A stretch of DNA of 64,000 nucleotides from Pardosa pseudoannulata (taxonomy: Eukaryota; Arthropoda; Arachnida; Araneae; Lycosidae). Below are positions 37,301 to 49,100 of the stretch, piece after piece. Every line of letters begins with the position of its first letter. Positions within the stretch are counted from its first letter, which is position 1. The position numbers were made by a program, and so were the translations under genes. Under the pieces are notes generated by a model. That model had not been told where the DNA came from. It saw only the letters and a program-made list of their open reading frames with translations, and ran no database searches. The stretch spans positions 20,280,024 through 20,344,023 of the forward strand of contig CM063500.1 of the NCBI GenBank assembly GCA_032207245.1. Reading direction: 5' to 3'.

Positions 37301-40113
37301 TTAAACAGAATACCTTATACAAGTTTTATAAACTATATATGTGAAAATTTTAGGTGTTTTCTCGAGCTAATGAACAAGAGGCATGTGGATGGTGGCGAGC
37401 TTTGGTAAAGATGACGAAAGGAGACTTTCATGTAGTTGAATACCTTGGTTGGGAAACTACCTACACAGAAATTGTACCCAGTGACAGGCTACGTTTAAAA
37501 AACACTAAGTATGAAGTTTAATATATAAAACAAAGCATGCATTCTGTTTTAAGTAAAGTTAAAAAATATTTCTACTTATATGTGTTTAGCAACATTTAAA
37601 ATCTGTTAAGGTGTGCTATATGCTGAATTGTATGTAATTTTTTTTTATAAACTTTGATTTTAACATTTTTTAAACATATAATATTTTTTGTTGAATTTGT
37701 AATTTAGATACTTTACATTTGCAACATAAAATCAATATCAGAGAAGTAAATTAATTTAGTATATGTGTTTGGAAATTTGATTTCATTTAGTGCTCAGAAT
37801 CATTTGTACTCCATCATAGTCTTTTGTATCCTACTAGAATTGGAAGCTTTGTTTAAAGTAAAAATTTATTTCCAGCCTTTATTAAAATCAATTGTTGACA
37901 TATTTCAAGTTCATTTACACAAAGTTGACTTGTAGGATATATATTGTTATAAGTTTCATACCTGAAAAAAAATTTCAAAATTTATGTTTGTAGTAGAATA
38001 AAGTTTTGTTTAAAAATTTTTTAACAAAAAGGAGTTCAAAAGCATTTAAATATTATTTACAAAGGAAAGTATTTTTTTCAAGTTATATTTTCAAAATTAC
38101 TGGTTGTTAGGATCAAAATATATTTCAAGTCTTTTACAGGCCTAGTGCATTTTATCTGATCTTATACTTATTATTTAAATAATTTATTGAAGTATATTAT
38201 CAGAGATTGGGTCAAGTTTTCTACCCCTATTTTCTGGGACAAAGAAAAACAAAATTATGTCATGTGTTAAAGACCAGTTTTAGTTATTGCAATTCTATTT
38301 AAAACCCTCAAAAGATGTATTTTTGGTAATATTGTTGTGAGATACAGAATTTTCTAAAAGAGTCACTTTTACTATACTAAATTTTGGAAAGAAAGCTGTT
38401 TTTTTTTTTTTTTTGGCCATGGAATTTTGTGAAAGGGCCGCAAAGAAAACCCAATTTATCTCTGGTTTGACATTTCATTATTTAATATTCAAATTATAAT
38501 TTATGTATCTTGCAAGTGTATATTACTTGTTCATTCAGCCCTCCCTCAAATGACTGACTGTTTATAAGGATAGTCCCTAGTTATTTTTTTAAATACTTTT
38601 GTATATAATTATTAAATGTCTTTAAATTCTGATGAAGTACATATAACAAATGATATAATCTCAGTTTAGGTTTGTAATGTTTGAGAGTGAATATTTTCAG
38701 TGAACAGTATTTAAACTCTGAATAAAGTGTAAGATAGTTATTTTTAATGCCAATTAATTTATTTATAATAAACATTATTTCAGTCAACCCATCACAAAAG
38801 GCACATTTCATCAGTTCGAGATTCCTGTACCTGAAGATGTGCAAGAATAGTATGTATAGTTTATATTTTTATATTGATGTTATTTGTATGTGTAAATATT
38901 ATAAAATGCTTAATTTTTCAAATCAATCACAGTTAACATTCTTTTATGAATGGCAAAGTTTTGTGTTCATTGAATTTTGAATAATTGGAAATTTTGAGGG
39001 CAAGAGAAAATGTAGAATTTTACACACCCAATAAATTAGAGGGTTAAATAATTTTTTACTTCCTTGTATGATCCCATTATAATTACGAAAGTGTTGGGTC
39101 TTCAGATTTCAATAGATATATCTATTCTCATTGTACCTAATCTATTTTGACTTTTTTAAAGTGTTATTTTTATAGTTGCATACAAGAAAATAACTTCATT
39201 CAAGACTTAAAAAATATATTTTGACTATCTCTTGAGTGTATTCTGACTAGATTTGTCGTTATGTATCTTATGTCATTATGTAACTCAAAAAGCTTTTGAT
39301 GTAGAAATTTTGAATGCTGTTTTTGTAAAAGAATTGCATTGCTGCCAATCTCCCGAAATTTCATGCTTTCTGAATACTGCCATCTGGTGGAGAAAGGCAA
39401 AGTTAATACTTGTTATGACACTTTTCTTTTATATATATATATCGTTCTACACTGAATTTTTTCTCAATTGCAATACTTTATATCAGTAAGTAGCAAACTG
39501 TTAAAATTCAGAATTATTCTCTGTAGATGATAGATTTTTATTTTTTCTCAAAATGGACTAAAGCATTATTTCCACCATTTAAATAACATTGCTACAACTG
39601 CATATGAACATGTTTATGTCTAAAGTTGCTTCATTGTACATTTGTAGTGTTAACGGTTGTTGTATTTAGATTTTTTTTTGTTACACTGAGTGTGTATTGC
39701 AATAAAAAATAGCTATGCACAAATTAATGTTATAACAGTCCGAATACAAAATTTCATAATTATATGGCATGTTGAGTTATACTCAACAGTGTTAATGTGT
39801 TATAATGAAATTTTTCATTATATAAAGTGCTCATAAGATAAGAATAGTATGTGTATAAAGTACTTCATTGATATTTATTTCAACTTTCTAGAGAAAAAGA
39901 GGGGTAAGCATGCAATAATGTAACTAATTGTATTAAAAATAAAAAAGTTGTATTTTGCATATAATTTTTAAGCAGTGTTCTTTGATAAGGATTTGCTTTC
40001 CTTGTGAAATTTTAGCTCATGCATTTAGTATTGGAAATCGAAAGATTTTCAAAATTGATATGTTAGCAACTATGCAGTTTATTTTAAAAATTACTGCTGT
40101 CTTTGCTGTGTGC

Positions 40114-40154
<41 letters not shown>

Positions 40155-43100
40155 TCACATTTTACTTAATAAATTTTGTTATTTCAATGTCAAGTTTAAA
40201 AAAAAAAAAAAATCGTATATTTTGTTTATTTTCAGTTCCAAAGTTGAATCTGCACATAAGGAATTCAAAAAGGCAATTGGTGCTGCTGTATGTAAATACA
40301 ATACTGAAAAGAAATGCCTTCAGATAATAGTAAGTTAACCTAATTTTGTTCAAACTAAATTTTGGTAGTGTAAATTTCATGAGAAATATTTTGTGAAAAA
40401 GGGAACAATTTAGTAGTCTTAAAACTTTATGCCTTAATACTTTTTGTCATTATCATTAACTTGTTTAAAAATGTTTGAAAATTCCTCATTTAAGTTGATT
40501 TTGTAAATGGGAGACTTCAGCTTAGTCAAAATTGAAAGGTGTGTGAGCTTTAGAAAAGTATAGTTTACTTTTTATGTATATGATGTCAGATAGTGTTAAC
40601 ATTTCAAATGTAGCTAAAATTTGGAAATATTTAATTTTACTTTTATAAGTCCCTACCTTAGTAAAATTTAATATCCAACCTCATTCTTTCGGATAAACAT
40701 ATTACTGTCTTTTAAATGTTTTCGCTCTTTTGAGTTTAGAAATAGGATATAAACTATATCTTAATTATTCTATTTTTGATTAAAGTGGTATTAGATAGTG
40801 TTAAGAAATTAGCTAGGTATTAAGTATTAGTTAAGTGTTTTGATTTCTTAATTACTATATCAGGAAAGAAGTTATAAAGGTACTACTTAAACTAAAATTT
40901 TTTCTTATCAATATTTTTACAATATTGAAAAAAAATAAACAATTTTTAAAATTTTAACAAATGTAGTAGGAAGAACTTTTGATGATTAAAACCGTAAAAG
41001 AATGTTGAAATTGAAAAATCGAAACATTTATTGTTACAAAAATACTTTTGTCATAGAAATAAGGTTTAATGGTTCTAGGAATTGTCATAAGCTACGCAAG
41101 TCATGTCACCTTTTTTAGAACTAATTTCTTTCTGTACTGAAATACCATTTGTCAGTTGCTAGGGATAAACTAAGTCAGGGTGGGTCTGTAGTGGGAGATC
41201 TTTATATTTGATAGGCAGTGTGTGTGCATGTCATAATCACCACATTTTACTCACACAAAAAGCATATTTTTATTCTGTTAAAAATGACGCTATCTTTTTC
41301 TAAACTCAACAACAACGCTATCGTAATAACAACTCTTTTTTTTGTTGCCACTCACTAAAACAGAAACTTCTGCTAACATATCAAAATATTACCGTTACAT
41401 TCACTCCCCCACCAGTAACTAACGTTACGTCAGAGGTAGGAAGGTACATGTATCAGCAGTTAAAAGTGTACATTATATAGCATGAAAAGAATAGAAAGAA
41501 TAATAATTAAAATATACAATAGTAATATGATACAAGAGCAAATAACATATATATAATGTAAATATACAAAAAAAATATTTAAAAGCAGTAAAGTTCTTTA
41601 GTCTCTAAATCGGACTGGAAGTTTAATTGGTCTGCCAGAACTAGATTGTTTAGAAGTTCGTACAGGATCCATAGGAACAGAACTAGTCCCAATAGGAGTT
41701 TGTTGTTTCAAACTTAGAGTTTGTGACGGCACTGTTTGACACCGAATATTTTGGCTTGGAGTCACATCGGTATTGGAGAAATCTGTGAGGATGTAAGCAG
41801 GTTTTAGTCTGTCAATAGACACAGTAACGTTTTTCTCTTTAATTTTAATAGTAAAATATTAAGAAGATCTATTAATCACTTCGTAAGGGCCTTCATAGGG
41901 TGGCTCCAGTGGTTTTCGTACTCTGTCTATTCTTAGAAATACATGTGTACAACTATCCAAATCTTTATGTACAAATATGTTTGGGATGAATTTGTGATGA
42001 ACTTTCCTGGAACCAATTGATTCAATGTGTTCCTGCAATTTATGTACTAAGGTTCCTGGAGTGAGTTTCACTATACTGTCTGTTAAAAATTCACCTGGAA
42101 GCCTGAGTGTTTCACCATAAACCATTTCTGCTATAGTGTAAGGGGTATCAGATTGAACAGCAGTACGAAGACCTAAGAGGACAGTTGGCAAAGTTTCGCT
42201 CCAATCTATTTGATTATGGGCTTTCAGAGCAGCTTTAATTGATCTGTGTAATCGCTCGACTTTTCCATTACTCTGTGGGTGGTAGGCTGTTGTTGGCACC
42301 AGCTTAATACCACAGAGCGTCGACAAAGCTCGAAATATTTCAAAACGAAATTGTGCTCCTCGATCAGTAATCAATCGAGAAGGTGTTCCAAATCTTGTGA
42401 TCCATTGATTGTAGAATGCTCTTGCCACTGTTTCTGCTGAGCTGTCATATAAAGGAATAGCTTCCATCCAGTTAGAATATCTGTCTATGCAGGTTAAGCA
42501 ATAAATATTTCCATGTGATGGAGGTAAGGGACCAACCAGGTCAATATGGATTTCTCGAAATCTCTCCGATACTTCCGGGAATTGACCAATTGGTGATTTC
42601 GTATGTCGAACAATTTTTGCTTTCTGACATGGAATACAGGATTTAGCCCATTCGTGTAAGTCTTTGTTAATATTATGCCAAATGAACTTAGATGTAATTA
42701 ATTTAATTGTTGCTTTTATTCCTGGATGAGATAACCCATGAAAGTGTTTAAATACGTTCATCCTGAAAGCTGGAGGAACATAAGGACGAATTTTGTTTGT
42801 AGACACATCACACCACAGCATTAAACCAGAAGGAAGAGGATATTCTTTAAATTTTAAAGAAGTAGATTTCTTCAATTTTTTAAATTCGTCATCTTGAACC
42901 TGTTCTCGAGCTATTTCATCATAATCAATTTCTGTGATTTCAGCAACTCTTGACAATAAATCGGCTACAATATTATCAGCACCTTTAACATGTTCAATAG
43001 CTGTAGTAAATTCAGAAATATATTGAAGTTGTCTGCATTGTCTTGGAGATGCTTTGTCTAGTTTTTGATAAAAAGCAAAAGTTAAAGGCTTGTGATCTGT

Positions 43101-46100
43101 ATAAACTGTAAAAGATTGTCCTTCAAGTAAATGTTTAAAATATTTTATTGATAAATAAATAGCGAGAAGTTCTCGATCGTACGTGCTATAATTTTGTTGA
43201 GTTGGGTTTAGCTTTTTGGAATAAAAGGCTATTGGTCTCCAAGACTTATTTTCGCATTGTTGTAAGGTAGCACCAATTGCAAAATCTGATGCATCTGTAA
43301 AAAGGCCTAGATGTAAATCAGAATTTGGAAATGATAACAAAGCTGTATTGGCAAGATCTTGTTTACAAATTTCAAACTGCTTCTTCGCTTCGTCAGTCCA
43401 ATGAATTTTTCTTTTGTCTCGTTTTCTGGAATCTTTAAGATATTCATGCAATAAAGCTTGATTTGCAGCAGCATCTTTTAGATAACGACGGTAAAAATTA
43501 ATCATTCCAAGGAAGGTTCTTAATTCAGTAATGGTTTCCGGTAATTTGTAATTTAAATTAGCTTGAACTTTCTCAGGAAGTGGGTGTGAACCTTCAGGTG
43601 TAATTAGATATCCCAAAAATTCAATTTCGGACACTGCAAAAACCGATTTTGAAATATTAATTCTAAGGCCATATTCGTTCAGTCTTTTAAAAAGGAAATC
43701 AAGATGAAGTTTATGTTCGTTTTCATTCGCTGACGCGATAAGGACGTCATCCAAATAGGCGAATGCAAAGTCAAGCCCTCGGAGCACTTCGTGAATAAAG
43801 CGTTGAAAGGTTGAAGGAGCATTTCTAAGGCCGAAACTCATCACATTAAATTCGTATAAGCCGAAAGGAGTAATAATTGCTGTTTTACATTTATCTTCTT
43901 CTGCTATTGGAATTTGATGATACGCTTTAAATAAATCTATTTTCGAGAAAACTTTTGAACCTTTTAAAATATGATGAAAGTCGTCTATTCGTGGAATAGG
44001 GTATCTATCAGGAATGGTACGGAAATTCAGCTGTCTGTAATCTCCACAAGGACGATAAGAACCATCTTTTTTTCTTACAAGATGTAAGGGACTTGCCCAC
44101 TGAGACTTAGAAGGGCGAATAATATCATTATTTAACATGTATTCAAATTCTGATTTAGCTATCGCGAGACGATTTGCATCAAGTTGGCGAGCTTTAGCGT
44201 GAAATGGAGGACCTTCAGTAGTAATATAATGTCGTACATCATGTTTAGACTTCGAAATTAATAAGTTCGGCTTTAAAATTTCTGGATACTTAGAAAATAA
44301 ATCAGCAAATTTAATGGTGTTGCTTAATGTATGAATAGAGTCATTCAAATGAATCGAAGAAACTTCACCTTTTATGCAAAGCTTTGTTTCTCCGTCAATT
44401 AACTGCTTATTTTTAAGGTCAATTAAAAGATTAAATTTGTTTAAAAAATCAGCTCCAAGAATACCTTTTGAAATTTTGGCAATAATGAAAGGAAATTGGA
44501 ATTTTCTCCGCAATCCTAAATCTAAATCCAAAACTCTAATGCCAAAAGTCTCTATTTCAGTCCCATTTGCTGCATATAGTTTATAACTCGAAGGTTCAAT
44601 ATTCTTACTAGGTGCTGGAAGAATGCTGATATCAGCGCCACTATCAACTAAAAATCGCAAATTTGTTTTTAAGTCTTTTACAAATAATCGAAATTTGCGG
44701 CAACCTTTTACATTTTCTGCAGCAGTTTCTGCCGCCTCGTCTACTGCAGGGTGGCGTTTTCCTGCAGTGAATCCGGTTTTTTCCATGCACAAGGTGGAGT
44801 ACATTTTTCAGGATAGCAGCGGTTACCGAAACGAAAATGATAATAGCAAAATTTGCCATTAGAATCAAAACGTTTTCTAGATCGGCTTCGGGAGCGACTT
44901 CCGTTTCCACGAGCTTTATAATTAGGCCTAGTTTGGCGCGCTACGCTTAGTTGGGATATTTGTTGTTCTAGGCTCTCAAGTCGGTTTAGCACTTCTCTAT
45001 AACTTGAACCGGACTTGTCGTGATCGTTAATTTCAGGTTTATGACATGCTGCGAAAATTTCAGTTTTGGGGTTCATGTCACTGATTTTGTCAGCCATTAT
45101 TGCTAATTTGGAGAGATCTTCCTCACTAACAAGCAAAATATTTTTTATATAATCAGGCATTTTCTGAAGCCACAAAGTTTTAATTAAGTTTTCAGGAATA
45201 TCCGCAGTCGCCACAGTTCGTAGTTTTTGTAAAAGCTGACTAGGCTTCATTGTACCTAATTCAATTCCGGTTATCAACCGTTTAATTCGAGCACTTTCGC
45301 TTTCTTTAAATAGGTTGAATAACCTTGTTTTTGAATCGGTATATTTAGTAGTGCTTTCACTACTTATTATATCCCAAATATTTTCGATATATTTTGGCTC
45401 AAGTTGCGCCACAAGGTAATTAAATTTCGTATCTTCATTTGTAATATTATTAATTTTGAACTGTGCCTCTACTTGAAAGAACCAAATTTCTGGTCTATCT
45501 GTCCAAAAAGGTGGAATTTTAACACTTACTTTATTCAGCTCGGTCTTCTCCTCAATATTTGGTTTATCCATTGTTAGATATCGTTAAAGATTGCAAAATC
45601 CAAAATATACGAAAAGTAAATAAATCGGGTCACCAGTTGTAGTGGGAGATCTTTATATTTGATAGGCAGTGTGTGTGCATGTCATAATCACCACATTTTA
45701 CTCACACAAAAAGCATATTTTTATTCTGTTAAAAATGACGCTATCTTTTTCTAAACTCAAAACAACAACGCTATCGTAATAACAACTCTTTTTTTGTTGC
45801 CACTCGCTAAAACAGAAACTTCTGCTGACATATCAAAATATTACCGTTACAGGTCTATTAATAGGAATTCTGATATAATTCCTTAAATTGAAACACATTT
45901 TAAAAGACAACTTCCTCACCTGCTTTACATATTTGGTTGCTGCGGGCAAATTGATGTTTTGCACCCTGTCCTATATCATATATATACAAATATATGCATA
46001 TTTATTGCAAATTCAAAATACGAGAATTTTGTGCTTGATGAAGCTGGTTTAATGTGTGCAAATTTTATGCAGTAATCATTTTTTAATATAAGAATAAAAG

Positions 46101-49100
46101 AAAATAGACCAGTTTCTTGCATTCTTATTCTGTAGGGAGAGCAGTGGCAGGTGTTACAAACCTATGGTCATTGGATAACTGAGGGACCCATATGGTTATT
46201 TCAAGTGACCCACTTGAGTTCAGAAAATAAAGAATAATGAGAAACAAATTATAAAACATAAACAGGAAACACTTTTGACAATACAAAAAATCTTTAAAAA
46301 AATGATAGAAATGTAATTTATTTTAATTATAAAGTTCCAGTAATGAACACGAGGAATAAAGAGATCTTGTAAAAGTATGGATGTATTGAAAATGGTTATA
46401 AATTGATATCAAAGAAAATATATACAAATAAATTTCATTCAATTTTAGTTTTTGTAGTTTTGAATATTTGTTCTCTTAATTTTTGTTTATCTTGTTATTC
46501 TTATGTTTATATGTTTGGTTGGAAAAGAAAATACCATTGACCTGAAATGCTATCTTTACTCAATTTTAATACTAACACCTGTTTTATTGATTTAACAATC
46601 AATGAAATATATTTTGCTGTTATAATTGTGAATGATTTATAGATGTTTAATTTTGGCTAACATTTAAGAATTTCTTTTGCATTTGACATTCTTATTGCAC
46701 TGGTGTGATGGATTGGATTACTTCTAATTTATAAAATTGCTTGTTAAAAATCAGTAATTTTAGATTATTTTTTATTTTATTTTATTTGCCTTTTTGGAAC
46801 CTGTAGATTGCTTATCTTGTTTCTAAGTGTTATTGATTTTGCTTAGCTCAGCGCTTTCTGAAATTTCTCTAGATTTCATTCCTCTAGAACAAACACTTTA
46901 TATTGTTAGCAAGGATGTACTATAGAACCTTAATCTTTCTCTCTATTTGCCTTTTCTTTAAATGGAGTTACATATAGATGTATTTTAATCTTGTCACAAT
47001 TTAACTCCCGCCCTCATAATTTTAACTTTTTTGATTTAATACTTTTCGTGTGAATTACTTGCAATGTTATGACTAGGTTTTATGTCAAGATTTTTAGTAG
47101 AGAAAAAATTGCTTCTAGCTTTAATTCAGCAGACTAGTCTATACTAATAACTTGCTACTAAATTTTTTATATTGTTTTACTGGGACCTACTGCTTAAAAC
47201 CAATTCCGTTCGTAGCTATTCAGAATCTGCTTTAAGCAATAGGTCCCGGTGTCATTAGCCCTCATAGAGTGAAAGAGTAGACTAAATGCTCTAAACCAAA
47301 ACAATCGTATTGTTTTAATCAAAAATATTTTTTTTAAATTCAAAATGTTAAATGACAATAGAAATTTAAAGTCTACTTTTTTTTCTAAATTTTAAAGTTG
47401 GTTTCATAATATTTTACTTTTATGAAAATTATTACTAAAATATTTTGGACTAATATTTAAATATTTCAAATATTTATAATAAAAATAGTGTAGTTATTCA
47501 TAATGCTATTTATGAGTCAATATATGTAGTTAAGGAAAATATTACATTCTATTTGCACATTCCTTTTTGCCAGGTTTGCAGGTATATGGTTATATTCAAC
47601 CTTCTTCAGAAATCTTATTTTTTCTTCCATAGAAAATTAATTTCTCGTTTCTCATATTCATTGTCTTTTTACTTTTTTAATACACTAAAAACAAAAATGA
47701 ACATGTGCTGTGAACACAAAACCACTGACTTTAGTTAAAAATCCAGTATTATATTTTATACTGTCTGGTATGATATATATTTGGGTGAGAGAGGGGTTTG
47801 CTTGGGTAAGAAAATGATCTGAAATGCCTCTACTCCAATCTGGTATTGAATGGCTCCTGAAAATATGCTTCCCTTGTATAACTAAGTAAAATTGACACTG
47901 GAGAACCAACTATTCTTTCATAAAAGTGAATATTTCATATAGCTCAATATCATATAATTGAATAAATACACAATCAGCAAGATGAGCTAGTAGCCATTGT
48001 CAATAGATTATATTATGTAACCTGAGGAAAGGGATGTAATCAAAATTATAAATCTGAATAAAATTCTGTCAACCATAATTTTCTATCTGAGAAGTCCCGA
48101 GAAAAGTCCTGAAAAACTCGTTTATTTTCATTGCCATTGCAATGAAAGTTTATAAGACTTAAAACCTGAAAAGTTTTTAAAGGCTTAAATAGTCTAAGTC
48201 TTAAATAAAAAAATTTCTCAATTTTCACTTTTAAAAGCCTGTATGGAAACTGGGAATATTTTATGTAAATGGATTTTGAGTTTTTACTGAGATACTTCTT
48301 AAATGTTAAGCAGGTCACTTGTAAATGTGTTCTTTATTTAGTTTATATATTATGTATTTTATTCATGTCTGCTGAATGTTTTTGTATAATTCTTAATTTT
48401 GTTTGTCATTTTATTTAATGAATTTAGCAGTTAATTTACATTGTTGCTGAGTATATTTTAGTTTTTTTCTTCCCAGGGTAGGCATGATGGGTTGAAGAAA
48501 AGGGCATGCATGCTAAGTGACATGCATTTCCGAAATCTTCGTCAGAAAGTTCTTTTATTGAATAGGACTGAAGAAGCAGCTCGCCAACTAGAGGTGTTTG
48601 CTTTATAAATTAGTTAATGCTTCATATTTGATTGTATATTTTTTCTTATTGAAACTTTTAAGTTAATGTTTTGTATGTCAATACCTTACTTTTTTTTTGT
48701 TTTATAGTATTGGATTTTTATTTAATCATATTCTTAGTTTTCTCTAATTTATAATTAAAACAAAGACACTGTAGATTTAAACAAAAGCTGTTTTACATGT
48801 TCTACAGGCGATTCAGTGAAACCAATTGTAAAATAAGTATAAGTATAAATAGTGTAAATATTTAATTTCTTCTAGAAATGAATGCTAAATAATAGTGTCA
48901 GATCATTAATGCGAAGTCTAAATTCCAAAATTTCTCCATGTATCTGGTATTATACACAGTATTCTTAATTCTACTTCATGATAGCTATCAATATAAATTT
49001 GTATAAATTATTTAAAATGCCTATGTATTTTTGCTTATATGAATAGTTTTAATTTGCTGCGAAAGAATAAATAGAGATTTGAAATTTATGTGGAATTTCA

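Larger units (their letters stand above)
41187..45851 (-). mobile_element. Nearly intact Ty3/Gypsy LTR retrotransposon, antisense in Fmr1 intron 6
   Basis: A 4665-bp element on the minus strand with terminal repeats 45638-45851 (5' LTR, 214 bp) and 41187-41399 (3' LTR, 213 bp). It is flanked by GGTC direct repeats (41183-41186 and 45852-45855). The order, read on the minus strand, is LTR, primer-binding site, gag, pol (protease, RT, RNase H, integrase), purine tract, LTR. Integrase after RNase H identifies the Ty3/Gypsy order. There is no env. The LTRs differ by two substitutions and two short indels, so insertion is recent. The pol frame has one internal stop (41859-41861). Gag and pol resemble those of the deleted element at 17651-20167, but the LTRs are unrelated by eye, so they belong to different families of one broader lineage. 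Confidence 0.97.
40330..48476 (+). other. Fmr1 intron 6 (8.1 kb)
   Basis: More than half of this intron is the antisense Gypsy element (41187-45851). Without it the intron would be about 3.5 kb. The rest is AT-rich, with the inverted-repeat sequence at 47182-47247 and no recognised gene. Confidence 0.85.

Noticed and set aside
44374..44910. Open frames on the + strand and in the third minus frame over gag-pol
   Set aside because: They are shadows of the real gag and pol frames, with no domain of their own.
41187..45851. Possible env gene in the Gypsy element
   Set aside because: The only frame after the integrase is the in-frame continuation of pol; nothing with a signal peptide, furin site or transmembrane segment exists between pol and the 3' LTR.
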